DNA of 11,558 nucleotides from an uncultured Saprospirales bacterium. GTDB lineage: Bacteria > Bacteroidota > Bacteroidia > Chitinophagales > Saprospiraceae. The notes under the pieces were generated by a model, which did not search any database, had not been told where the DNA came from, and saw nothing but the letters and a program-made list of their open reading frames with translations. Shown here piece by piece: positions 1-7,016 of the stretch. A program made the translations under genes and the position numbers. Position 1 is the stretch's first letter, and every line of letters starts with the position of its first letter. The stretch is from positions 1-11,558 of the forward strand of contig CALAZP010000209.1 in assembly GCA_937926355.1 (NCBI GenBank), read 5' to 3'.

Positions 1-2
1 AT

Positions 3-155
3 ATTGGCCATAATTACCTAGGGAAGTTGCTGATGAAATTAAGAACTGAAATGAACGAAAAATCAAAAGAAGAGTTGATCATTGTTCCCAAACCGAATAT
101 TCCAAATTTTAAATTATTTGGTAAAGAGGTTCAGGACTATGTTCCCATACACTAA
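3..155 (+). CDS. C-terminal end of a NADAR-like (YbiA-type) protein, partial
   Basis: The frame starting at base 3 is open from the window edge to a TAA at 153-155 and gives the last 50 residues of a protein whose start lies outside. Its beginning reads GHNYLGKLLMKLRTEM, which fits the closing helix of NADAR domains (pattern G.N.LG..LM..R.E). Known NADAR proteins are N-glycosidases acting on ADP-ribose-linked or riboflavin-precursor substrates, and some reverse guanine ADP-ribosylation as antitoxins to DarT-like toxins. About 30 residues follow the motif, ending in VPIH, so this protein has a short tail beyond the domain. The catalytic part is not visible, and no DarT gene lies downstream in this window. 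The call rests on one motif; a different family with a similar helix is possible. Confidence 0.5.
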   Translation: MGHNYLGKLLMKLRTEMNEKSKEELIIVPKPNIPNFKLFGKEVQDYVPIH

Positions 156-166
156 TTTTGATTAAT

Positions 167-195
167 TTCCAAATTAAATTCAAAATAATTTGGAA
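167..195 (+). terminator. 10-bp perfect inverted repeat after the NADAR-like gene
   Basis: Bases 167-176 (TTCCAAATTA) and 186-195 (TAATTTGGAA) are perfect reverse complements around a 9-base loop, starting 11 bases after the stop codon. The stem is AT-rich and no clean U-tract follows, so it may be a weak terminator or an mRNA 3'-end stabiliser for the NADAR-like gene. An operator site is an alternative. Confidence 0.45.
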
Positions 196-270
196 TATCG
201 GAAAATGTGTGTTAATATTACAGCTCAATGAGCAAATTCCTTCAAAGTTAATTTTTCTGTTTTACACTAC

Positions 271-326
271 CCGGATTAAGTCCGGCTGCAAGATAGTTGG
301 TTATTCCATCAGGTGTCACCCACCTG
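271..326. repeat. Two short perfect hairpins in the 156-343 intergenic gap
   Basis: The 188-base gap between the NADAR-like gene and the DUF4258-like gene holds two GC-richer hairpins in AT-rich DNA. One is CCGGA/TCCGG at 271-275 and 281-285 (5-base loop); the other is CAGGTG/CACCTG at 310-315 and 321-326 (5-base loop). The second lies 17 bases before the TTG start at 344. They could be leader RNA structure, a terminator pair, or the remains of a short dispersed repeat. No ORF of credible length was seen in the gap. Confidence 0.35.
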
Positions 327-343
327 CTTATTGTTAATTTAAA

Positions 344-712
344 TTGATCAATTTGAAAAGAACAGATTTTTCCAGAAGTTTATTTATTATTCCTACCCAT
401 GCTAATATTGTTTTACCATTTACATTGACACGACACGCAGAGACGCGAATGGCACAAAGAAATTTAACTGATGAAGAACTTTCTTACGTTCTTGAGTTTG
501 GTTACAGCATCCTCAAACAAGGGTTTCAATTTTACTACATCACGCAGAAGTGCCACCCCAAGGGCACCTCATTTAGAATTAAAGAGCGATTAGACAATTT
601 GATTGTGGTCACTCACAATGGTTCTGTTATTACAGCTTATAGAGCTAAGAATGCCAGCAAACACCTAAGAAGGAAATCTTCTGAATTATTCCATTTGATT
701 GTAGCAGCTTAA
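344..712 (+). CDS. DUF4258-like small protein
   Basis: A 122-aa protein. The core from about residue 29 reads LTRHAETRMAQRNLT and is followed by an acidic helix (DEELSYVLEFG) and C-terminal strands with LIVVTHNGSVITAYRA, the layout of DUF4258 (H...RM.QR.I...D/E ... V.V.....V.T.Y). The function of DUF4258 is not established; its general shape recalls small RelE/BrnT-like toxins, which is inference only. The start is uncertain. The frame has a stop at 335-337, the first usable codon is TTG at 344, and the first in-frame ATG (449) would cut off the conserved HAETR motif, so a non-ATG start is likely. The next gene follows after 15 bases, which suggests one transcript running to about 2885. Confidence 0.65.
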   Translation: MINLKRTDFSRSLFIIPTHANIVLPFTLTRHAETRMAQRNLTDEELSYVLEFGYSILKQGFQFYYITQKCHPKGTSFRIKERLDNLIVVTHNGSVITAYRAKNASKHLRRKSSELFHLIVAA

Positions 713-727
713 TTAAATTAACCTATT

Positions 728-1441
728 ATGAATTTACCCAATAATGCCTGGGAGACCTATGTCTTTTCTACTTGCTTTAACCTCACCCTAGCAAGAGGAA
801 TCAAGGTATCCAACAATTTATTAACGATTAGGGAGCCTCTTCAATTGGCCCTTTTTCTTTTAATCAATCAAGAAAAACTCACCACTTTTCAGCAATTAGA
901 TTTGACCAAGGCTAAAGAAGATACCCCAGCGGAAATTTTCCAGTTGATACCTAACCTTTTTCCCGAAGGGAGTACACAAAGAACTCAAGATGTATTGAGA
1001 GGTTCTTCATTGCTGACGTATCCAGATGATTTTGGATTTTCTATTGTAGCTCAAATAGATGCCTTTCTAACCCCAGAAAATGCCAAACTGCTGAAAAAAT
1101 TAGGGTTAGATGCAGCCAATAATCAATATGGTGCCAAATTGTTGGAAATAGTTTACAGTATCCTATTTTGGTTTCTACACGATTTGCCCAAAGAAGATTC
1201 TCTTTGGGAGGCACTCCATGATTATTCCAGTGAAAAAGAATCAGAATATGGCCCAATAATTAACATCATAAATGGGGAGGAACCACCTAAAAATGATGAT
1301 TCAGAAGAGGAGGAAATAAGTCCTGAATTTGAACAGCTATTAGATGAAATCTTTGGATTGGGAGGAGAGGGGGAACAGGATTTCTTGAATTTTGTCAAAA
1401 AACATTTCGATAACCAAAATAAAGACGATCATGATGAATGA
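728..1441 (+). CDS. Hypothetical protein with acidic C-terminal tail
   Basis: A 237-aa protein that I do not recognise. It has no signal peptide. One hydrophobic stretch (LLEIVYSILFWFLHDLP, about 137-153) may be a buried helix rather than a membrane span, since the protein is otherwise soluble in character. The C-terminal third is strongly acidic (DDSEEEEISPEFEQLLDEIFG) and ends with DDHDE, which may mean binding to a basic partner. It starts at ATG 15 bases after the DUF4258-like gene, and its last bases overlap the start of the DUF2130 gene. That overlap suggests translational coupling and perhaps a shared job with the DUF2130 protein. Confidence 0.75.
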   Translation: MNLPNNAWETYVFSTCFNLTLARGIKVSNNLLTIREPLQLALFLLINQEKLTTFQQLDLTKAKEDTPAEIFQLIPNLFPEGSTQRTQDVLRGSSLLTYPDDFGFSIVAQIDAFLTPENAKLLKKLGLDAANNQYGAKLLEIVYSILFWFLHDLPKEDSLWEALHDYSSEKESEYGPIINIINGEEPPKNDDSEEEEISPEFEQLLDEIFGLGGEGEQDFLNFVKKHFDNQNKDDHDE

Positions 1442-2633
1442 AATAAAATGCCCACACTGCGGAAAAATCTTTAAAATTGATGAGTCTGGTTATGCAGACA
1501 TCGTCAAACAAGTTAGAGACCACCAATTTGAAGAGGAAATTAAGCGACAATTGGAAATTGCTGAACAAGCTAAAACAGATGCCATCAGAATTGCCGAACT
1601 TCAAGTCACGGAATCTTTTCAACAAGAAATGGCAAAAAAGGACAAGGCTATTGCTGAGTTGAAATCTAATCTGGAATCAATAGAGACTAAGAAACAATTA
1701 GAATTCAATCAATCTATCCAAGCGCTTGAAAAGGAAAAAGATCAATTGATAAATCAACTCAACAACAAAGATCTTGAAAAACAGCACTTAGTCAGTAGCC
1801 TGCAACAAGAGCATTTAATAGCCCTCCAAAGCAAGGATGAGATCATCAAATATAAGGATGGAGAAATTTTGGCAATTAGGGATATGAAAATGAAATTATC
1901 CACCAAGATGCTGGGTCAAAGTTTGGAAGAGCACTGTGAGATGGAGTTCAACAAGTTGAGATCAACCGCTTTTCAACAAAATGTAACATTTAATAAAGAT
2001 AATGACATCAGTTCCGGTACCAAAGGAGATTATATTTACAGAGAAACGGATGAAAATGGCACAGAATTGATATCTATCATGTTTGACATGAAAAACGAAG
2101 GCTCGGAAACTGCCACCAAGAAAAAGAATGAAGATTTTTTAGCGAAGCTGCATAAAGACCGGGTCGATAAAAAGTGCGAATATGCCATATTGGTATCCGT
2201 ACTGGAGGCGGACAGTGAGTATTACAATACTGGTATTGTGGATGTAGGTCACCTCTATCCCAAAATGTATGTTATTCGACCTCAGTTTTTTATTCCAATA
2301 ATCTCATTGTTGAGGAATGCAGCTAAAAATTCAATGGCTTATAAAAAGGAACTGGAGCATATAAGGAATCAGAATATTGATATTACCAACTTTGAAAGTA
2401 AAATCGAGGAGTTTAAGACCGGCTTCGCCAAAAATTACCTATCCGCCTCTAAGAATTTTGGAAAAGCTATAGAGGAAATCGACAAATCCATAAAGACTAT
2501 GGAAAATGTAAAAAAGGCTTTATTGACTAGTGAAAATCAACTTCGACTGGCTAATGAAAAAGCGGATAAATTGACCATTAAAAAATTGACCCGGGGAAAT
2601 AAAACCATGAAGGAAAAATTTGATAATCTGTAG
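1431..2633 (+). CDS. DUF2130 family protein (zinc-ribbon start, coiled coil, nuclease-like core)
   Basis: A 400-aa protein. The N-terminus has IKCPHCGKIFKIDESGYADI, the usual DUF2130 opening with one CPHC knuckle. A long charged coiled coil follows (about 25-180), then the conserved core: GTKGDYIY at 196-203 and IMFDMKNE near 216-223, followed by a C-terminal helical section. D200 together with D219-x-K221 resembles the D...(D/E)xK arrangement of PD-(D/E)XK nucleases; this is my inference, and many relatives carry E at the middle position. The function of the family is not established. The start is ATG 1431 or ATG 1434; both overlap the previous gene (by 11 or 8 bases). An upstream extension to TTG 1392 is unlikely because the conserved N-terminus begins right at MNEIKCPHC. 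Confidence 0.85.
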   Translation: MMNEIKCPHCGKIFKIDESGYADIVKQVRDHQFEEEIKRQLEIAEQAKTDAIRIAELQVTESFQQEMAKKDKAIAELKSNLESIETKKQLEFNQSIQALEKEKDQLINQLNNKDLEKQHLVSSLQQEHLIALQSKDEIIKYKDGEILAIRDMKMKLSTKMLGQSLEEHCEMEFNKLRSTAFQQNVTFNKDNDISSGTKGDYIYRETDENGTELISIMFDMKNEGSETATKKKNEDFLAKLHKDRVDKKCEYAILVSVLEADSEYYNTGIVDVGHLYPKMYVIRPQFFIPIISLLRNAAKNSMAYKKELEHIRNQNIDITNFESKIEEFKTGFAKNYLSASKNFGKAIEEIDKSIKTMENVKKALLTSENQLRLANEKADKLTIKKLTRGNKTMKEKFDNL

Positions 2634-2660
2634 CAAATTCTAAATAGGCTTCAACCAATT

Positions 2661-2885
2661 ATGATATTTAAAGGTAAAAACAATCAATCGATAGAATTTC
2701 AAATTCTAAATTATCAGTTTCCCGAAATGAAAAAAGGTTCTGATGCCAACTGGCTGGAAATATTTCTCCAATTAAGGTTTAAGGAGGAAGTGATAAGAAT
2801 TGTAGATCCTTGTTTGGAAACCTTTGAAGTGCAAGAATTAATAGATTGGTTGGAGTATATTTTAAATGGCCGCGGACCTGAATGA
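2661..2885 (+). CDS. WapI-like immunity-type protein, N-terminal half
   Basis: A 74-aa ORF with ATG start, 27 bases after the DUF2130 gene. The features match my memory of the WapI-type immunity family: an FKG..... opening, LNYQFPEM, ANWLEIFLQL, VDPCLETFEVQELIDWLEYI. Known relatives are small soluble proteins, annotated as immunity to contact-dependent toxins, and usually about 120-150 aa, so this ORF is about half the expected length. It stops at GRGPE, and the next ORF (2866-3030, shifted frame, overlapping by 20 bases) ends like the C-terminus of the family. The pair may therefore be a decayed or internally deleted gene. No toxin gene is seen next to it. Confidence 0.6.
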   Translation: MIFKGKNNQSIEFQILNYQFPEMKKGSDANWLEIFLQLRFKEEVIRIVDPCLETFEVQELIDWLEYILNGRGPE

Positions 2886-3030
2886 CCCGTCAGCAGCATT
2901 GCGATTAATTAAAATAGGCGTAGATTTTGGTCGCCACCATATAGAAATAGAAGTGGACACGGCAGAACTCCAGCGCATGGTTCAGGGCCTCCAGACGGAA
3001 TTGCTGAAATATCCGGAGCGCCCTGACTGA
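2866..3030 (+). pseudogene. 54-aa ORF resembling the WapI-like C-terminus, shifted frame
   Basis: An ATG at 2866 opens a 54-aa frame ending at TGA 3028-3030. It contains IGVDFGRHHIEIEVDTAELQ and ends QTELLKYPERPD, which fits the last strand and helix of WapI-type proteins (L....L..EL..YP.R). It begins inside the 3' end of the preceding ORF in another frame. It is clearly richer in G+C (about half) than its neighbours. Explanations are a frameshift plus loss of about 40 middle residues, a separate small gene translated by coupling, or a foreign insert. I favour a broken C-terminal half, with low certainty. Confidence 0.4.
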
Positions 3031-3055
3031 CATAGCAATGCATATTACTGGGGAA

Positions 3056-3214
3056 CTAAGCCCGACTTACTCCATGAATGCTTTTTAATCTATCTCCCCA
3101 GAGGGATTTAATGTGATTACGGGCCTCCGCTGCATTTTGTGCAGTAACGGTAGCATATTGCATTCCCCTAACTCCCTCAGCATAAAATCTAACGACAAAT
3201 TGAAAATGTGGCAT
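3056..3214 (-). CDS. 52-aa small protein
   Basis: Read on the minus strand, ATG 3214 to TAG 3058-3056 gives a 52-aa protein. It starts MPHFQFVVRFYAEG, continues with QYATVTAQNAAEARNHIKS and ends IHGVSRA. The alternation suggests strand, strand (A/VTVTAQN), helix (AAEARNHIKSLWG), strand, a compact domain of the kind seen in small phage or ribosomal-like proteins. I do not recognise the family. The gene lies 17 bases downstream of the DUF4116-repeat gene on the same strand and is probably co-transcribed with it. The amino-acid mix and codon pattern look coding, and it converges with the 2866-3030 ORF, leaving 25 bases between their ends. Confidence 0.6.
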   Translation of the reverse strand: MPHFQFVVRFYAEGVRGMQYATVTAQNAAEARNHIKSLWGDRLKSIHGVSRA

Positions 3215-3231
3215 AATATTAATATTTAGAA

Positions 3232-5256
3232 TCAATTAAAAAATTCAATCATTTTTCTCATTTCATTGGGAATTTCAGCATATCGAATAGAGTCGCTATT
3301 TTCTTGATACGCTTTCTTTATTAAATCCATGTCCCCTTTCAATTTAGCATCAGCTAGTTTGAGCATCATTCCATTGGATTCAACTGCAGCAGACACCAAC
3401 TCCTTATCTTTCTTAGCCTCATCACTCAAATATTTGAGGGCTTTTCCATTAGCGCTCAATAGCTTAAGGAGATAGCTTCTTTTAAATTTGATTTCAGGTA
3501 ATATTCTCAAAATGGAACCAAATCCCTTTTGACAAATTTGTTCTATTATCTCCTCATCCAAACTCGAAAGCGGGATATAGTTTAATATATCCTCATTAGA
3601 TACCTGTAATGCCATTAAAATGATATCTTTTTCGCTTCTTAGGGATAAGGGCAAATACTTGTAAAACGAGGTGTCGGAACGGAAAGCTTTATCAATAAAT
3701 TCCCTATCAATCATGAAGTTGTAATTGATTTCATTGTAAAGACACCCAATTATGCTAGTAATTCTGGCTTTTGAAATGATTGGATCTTCATAAAACTGTA
3801 CATAGTTACTTCCATTTTCAATTTGATCGTTACTAACCAGTTTGGCCAGTATATCAGCATCCTTTAACATTTCTTCATCTAATATATTTAGCAGGGCACC
3901 TCCTCTTTCTATGGCTTTTAAAACCATTTTTTTATCCTTTAAAAATTTGGGGTGGGCAAATCTAATCTCATTGCCATTCATAGTAATAGCCCTGTCTACA
4001 ATATCCCTATCAGCCCTAAGATCTCTAGATATATGCCTAAGAATATAACCTCCTCTATCAGCTGTTTTTAAGGCATTTAAAACAAAATCTTTGTCATTTC
4101 TAAACTTATAATCCGCATATTGAATATTACTGAAATAGTCAGTGACCGCTATCGTTACTATTTCTTCATCTTTACGCAAGTGCTCAGGCAAGAATTTAAA
4201 AATTCGCGTATTGTAGGTAATTGCTTTGAGGGCTAATGGTTTTTTAGATTTCAATCGCTCGGATGCATGGATGAAACCCCATGATGGGGTCTTTGTTAAA
4301 AAAGGGGTAATCAAATCTTCGTCATCTTTTAACTCATTGGATGCAAATTCCAGATTGTTAAAATCATTGGCTAAGGCATTTCTTACATATTCCCTATCCT
4401 CTTTTAACCTTTCGGAACAAAAGGATAAATAATCTTTCATTGTTGGATAAAATTTCTCCATCACCGGACCATTATCGCGAATAGAAATCGGCAAAAAATT
4501 CAAATTGTAGGGGCTCGATTTTCTGACTTGCTCTATCCTTAATGGATCCTCCCATACCTCTAGTGGGAGATAATGAAGATATTCCCCACGGTAGTCTGAT
4601 TTAATAATTTGATCAATGATCTCAGGATCATGTAATAATTCAGGTGCGCAATAACAACAAGCACCGATATCCTCAGCTATAGCTTTTAAGACCGTTTTTT
4701 TATCGGCTTTTAGTCTTAGGGAGGCAAATTCCAATGCTTTTCCATTATTCTCTACTGCTGTTGCTACTACCTCCTCATCGTCTTTTAATGGAAAGTCAAC
4801 GAATTCCAAATCACCAGCATCAATAGATAAGGCTTTAATAACACATGATTTATCAGCTCTAATCCTTTCGGAAAAACAAAGCAATCGAGCATATTGTCTT
4901 TTATAAAGGGAGGCATGGAAACAATCTTCATCATCTCTGAATTTTTCATCAAAAAAATCTGCTGCATCTTGAGGATTGGAATAGTATGCTATTAAAGCTA
5001 TTTCTTTATCCTCTTTAAATTTATGATCGATGTATACTATGTTATTTCCATTGAGAATAAATAGTTTAACCCAATATTTATCGCCACAAATAAAATTTGG
5101 ACAGAATTTCAAATCGTTGACGGTATTCAAAAAATGTTGAACAAAATGATCATTGGTAAACCAATCTTCCGGAATATTCAACAACATTTTGTCATTTTCC
5201 TTTTTTTTATGATGCAGATACGATTTAAAAAATTGAACCTGAGGGTTGGTTAACAT
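3232..5256 (-). CDS. DUF4116-type repeat protein
   Basis: A 674-aa protein built almost wholly from helical units of about 24 residues of the form (R/K)LK.DKE.V..A...N...L.FA. I count about 22 units, for example RLKADKKTVLKAIAED, KFRNDKDFVLNALKTA and EAKKDKELVSAAVESN. This is the DUF4116 pattern, where one Pfam domain spans about two units. The fold is likely an all-helical solenoid for protein binding; no catalytic motif is visible. No signal peptide is seen, so it is probably cytoplasmic. The start is placed at ATG 5256 (MLTNPQVQFF); the frame is open to a TTG at 5292, which would add 12 residues. It lies 80 bases after the LRR gene on the same strand, and a 52-aa gene follows it. Confidence 0.85.
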   Translation of the reverse strand: MLTNPQVQFFKSYLHHKKKENDKMLLNIPEDWFTNDHFVQHFLNTVNDLKFCPNFICGDKYWVKLFILNGNNIVYIDHKFKEDKEIALIAYYSNPQDAADFFDEKFRDDEDCFHASLYKRQYARLLCFSERIRADKSCVIKALSIDAGDLEFVDFPLKDDEEVVATAVENNGKALEFASLRLKADKKTVLKAIAEDIGACCYCAPELLHDPEIIDQIIKSDYRGEYLHYLPLEVWEDPLRIEQVRKSSPYNLNFLPISIRDNGPVMEKFYPTMKDYLSFCSERLKEDREYVRNALANDFNNLEFASNELKDDEDLITPFLTKTPSWGFIHASERLKSKKPLALKAITYNTRIFKFLPEHLRKDEEIVTIAVTDYFSNIQYADYKFRNDKDFVLNALKTADRGGYILRHISRDLRADRDIVDRAITMNGNEIRFAHPKFLKDKKMVLKAIERGGALLNILDEEMLKDADILAKLVSNDQIENGSNYVQFYEDPIISKARITSIIGCLYNEINYNFMIDREFIDKAFRSDTSFYKYLPLSLRSEKDIILMALQVSNEDILNYIPLSSLDEEIIEQICQKGFGSILRILPEIKFKRSYLLKLLSANGKALKYLSDEAKKDKELVSAAVESNGMMLKLADAKLKGDMDLIKKAYQENSDSIRYAEIPNEMRKMIEFFN

Positions 5257-5336
5257 ATTATATTTTTTTAAAGGATTTATATTCTCGAACAATTGATGGC
5301 TTAGTGAAAACTCACTTTAATGATCAATGCAACAGG

Positions 5337-6080
5337 TTAATCAAGACTATAACAATCAACCACCTCAACACTATTCAAATTCCTGGTAGGTGTTAAGTCA
5401 TCAATAAGCAAACAAAAGTTTAGAACCAATTTTTCTAGAGATTGTAGCATTAAAATAGGCGTGATATTTCGCAATTTAAGAGCACTACCTAAATTTAAAC
5501 TCACAAGATTTGTTAATGAAGGGAGAAAATCGATCTTGGTGAGCTGATGACATTGATTCAACGTAATCGACTTTAATGAGGTTAAGGTTCCAAGAATATC
5601 ATAATTAGATACCTTTTGAACCTTATGCAGTTCGATATGCTCCAGATCATCTAACCCCTCTAGTTGATCTAATTGTTTGACGTTCTTGCAGTCACCACAA
5701 TATAGGTACCTTATTTTCTCTTTATTTTTGGGGAACGTAAATTCTTCTGGAGATTCTAGACAGCATAACAAAATGGGCTTATAACTAATATGTATAACCA
5801 CACTTTCTACCACATTATTAGTCTTTTTAACAACCGTAATTTTAGCCTTTACCGTATTCTTAACACCCGTTCCATTAAAATCATTTAAAGGAATACTAAT
5901 ACTCTTATTAGCATTTACTCTTAAAATCAATTCATTACATTTAAAATCCTTTTTAAAACCATTCTTATCTAATACAGTAACTCTCTTATCACCATTAGCA
6001 TATTCTAATGACAAATTACTGTAAGAACCAGTTAAAGCACGCCTTGAATTTTCTGGAAAGATCAATTCTACTTTTTTCAT
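5337..6080 (-). CDS. Leucine-rich-repeat protein
   Basis: A 247-aa protein. Residues 1-105 are strand-rich with no recognised domain. From about 122 there are some five LRR units of 21-24 residues: IRYLYCGDCKNVKQLDQLEG, LEHIELHKVQKVSNYDILGT, LKSITLNQCHQLTKIDFLPS, LVSLNLGSALKLRNITPILM, LEKLVLNFCLLIDDLTPTRN, then SVEVVDC. The spacing and the cysteine or asparagine at the turn suggest a short curved binding surface. There is no signal peptide or membrane segment, so the protein is probably cytoplasmic. It has an ATG start, with 115 bases to the upstream gene, which hold a hairpin. Next to a DUF4116 solenoid, it makes a pair of repeat-type binding proteins; the partner is unknown. Confidence 0.8.
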   Translation of the reverse strand: MKKVELIFPENSRRALTGSYSNLSLEYANGDKRVTVLDKNGFKKDFKCNELILRVNANKSISIPLNDFNGTGVKNTVKAKITVVKKTNNVVESVVIHISYKPILLCCLESPEEFTFPKNKEKIRYLYCGDCKNVKQLDQLEGLDDLEHIELHKVQKVSNYDILGTLTSLKSITLNQCHQLTKIDFLPSLTNLVSLNLGSALKLRNITPILMLQSLEKLVLNFCLLIDDLTPTRNLNSVEVVDCYSLD

Positions 6081-6124
6081 AAATAAACTTAGGTTTTGAG
6101 AAATTAATAAAATGGGTATACGAT

Positions 6125-6149
6125 GGCAATCTAAGAATCAAAGATTACC
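6125..6149 (-). terminator. 8-bp hairpin between the partner gene and the LRR gene
   Basis: In minus-strand RNA GGUAAUCU pairs with AGAUUGCC around a 9-base loop, with one G-U wobble. In plus-strand RNA the same position would be a C-A mismatch, so the structure favours minus-strand transcripts. It begins 46 bases after the stop of the 260-aa gene and ends 44 bases before the LRR start. No strong U-tract follows directly. It may be a terminator, a processing site or a leader structure. Confidence 0.4.
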
Positions 6150-6195
6150 AAATTCTTACTGTTATAAAAAAATTGACAAGCTTGTTACGCGGTTT

Positions 6196-6978
6196 CTAAG
6201 CACCAACTTTTATTTGCCAATGCACATCTCCATGAAAAGACCACTTTTCACTCGGAACGATATGAATGGATTTAAACTCAGGGTTATCCCCTTCATCATA
6301 AGCTGGATTAAGCCTAAAAAACATTTTATCTCCTGAGTTTTGCAGGTATTGTTGGTCTGTAATGAGCAATTCACCTCCTACCTTATCAAAAACATTTTGA
6401 ACCCAACTACCAGATCCTCGAGATCCACCGAAACCACTGCCGTATCTAATTTTTATAATATGGGATATTTTAGCGGTATAGGGAGCTATCTTATATTTAT
6501 AGAAAAGCTCGTTGACAGCGAAGCAATACAATACATTGGCTTGAATATTACCAAGAATTTTGCTCTCTATTTCAATTTGAAGAAAATAAACCTGATGGGT
6601 ATATGACTCAAATTCCGGGAAACTAACAAAATATCTAGCTTTTGACCAATCTAAATCCAAATCGGGTAATCTTTCTACAGATTTACAAGTAACTCGGGTT
6701 TTTTTATCTTGATAAAAGATATCTTCTATTTGGAAAACCGATTCATCACCCCACAATTTATAATCGGTGTACAAGTATAAATCAGGTCCTTGAGGGAGTT
6801 GATCATCCAATCCGTCACATGAATTACGGTAGGCTTTGCTCAAAAACATAGGAGCCCTAAAATCCTTACCGCAACTTGGATACCAACAGACCCTTGGCGA
6901 TCCGTGGTATTGATCTAAAAAAGATTTGAATTTGCCCTTATTCTCTCCATTGAGTCGAAATAAAAAATCATTGGTCAT
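6196..6978 (-). CDS. Hypothetical protein, partner of the metzincin-like gene
   Basis: A 260-aa protein starting at ATG 6978. The frame is open to a TTG at 7020 that overlaps the upstream stop, but those 14 extra residues look non-coding. Near the N-terminus it has RVCWYPSCGKDFRAPMFLS (about 29-47) and PDLYLYTDYKLW (about 65-76). I recall similar W-Y-P-S-x-G-x-D-F-R and D-L-(Y/F)-x-x-T-D-Y motifs in uncharacterised Bacteroidota proteins, but know no function. The C-terminus has YGSGFGGSRGSGSW and HGDVHWQIKVG, suggesting strand and glycine-loop structure. Cys31, Cys36, and the D and H residues could form a metal or catalytic site, which is speculation. It lies 38 bases after the metzincin-like gene on the same strand, so the two probably act together. 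Confidence 0.7.
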   Translation of the reverse strand: MTNDFLFRLNGENKGKFKSFLDQYHGSPRVCWYPSCGKDFRAPMFLSKAYRNSCDGLDDQLPQGPDLYLYTDYKLWGDESVFQIEDIFYQDKKTRVTCKSVERLPDLDLDWSKARYFVSFPEFESYTHQVYFLQIEIESKILGNIQANVLYCFAVNELFYKYKIAPYTAKISHIIKIRYGSGFGGSRGSGSWVQNVFDKVGGELLITDQQYLQNSGDKMFFRLNPAYDEGDNPEFKSIHIVPSEKWSFHGDVHWQIKVGA

Positions 6979-7016
6979 AGTTTTTATTCTTAAAATACAA
7001 CTATAACAACTTAAAT

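Noticed and set aside
1041..1256. 71-aa minus-strand ORF inside the 237-aa gene
   Set aside because: It lies wholly opposite a well-supported gene, has no family resemblance, and a His/Trp-rich mix typical of antisense frames.
1392..1430. Upstream TTG extension of the DUF2130 gene
   Set aside because: The family's N-terminus begins at the ATG near 1431; the extra 13 residues would run through the end of the preceding gene.
2866..2885. Programmed ribosomal frameshift joining the two WapI-like ORFs
   Set aside because: No slippery heptamer or downstream pseudoknot is visible, and a fusion would still lack the family's middle section.
3842..4432. Two 68-aa plus-strand ORFs opposite the DUF4116 gene
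   Set aside because: They are Ser/Leu-rich shadow frames of the helical repeats, and their openness follows from the repeat codons.
5293..5336. Small hairpin between the LRR and DUF4116 genes as a terminator
   Set aside because: Only a 5-bp stem with a 4-base loop and no U-tract; too weak to call.
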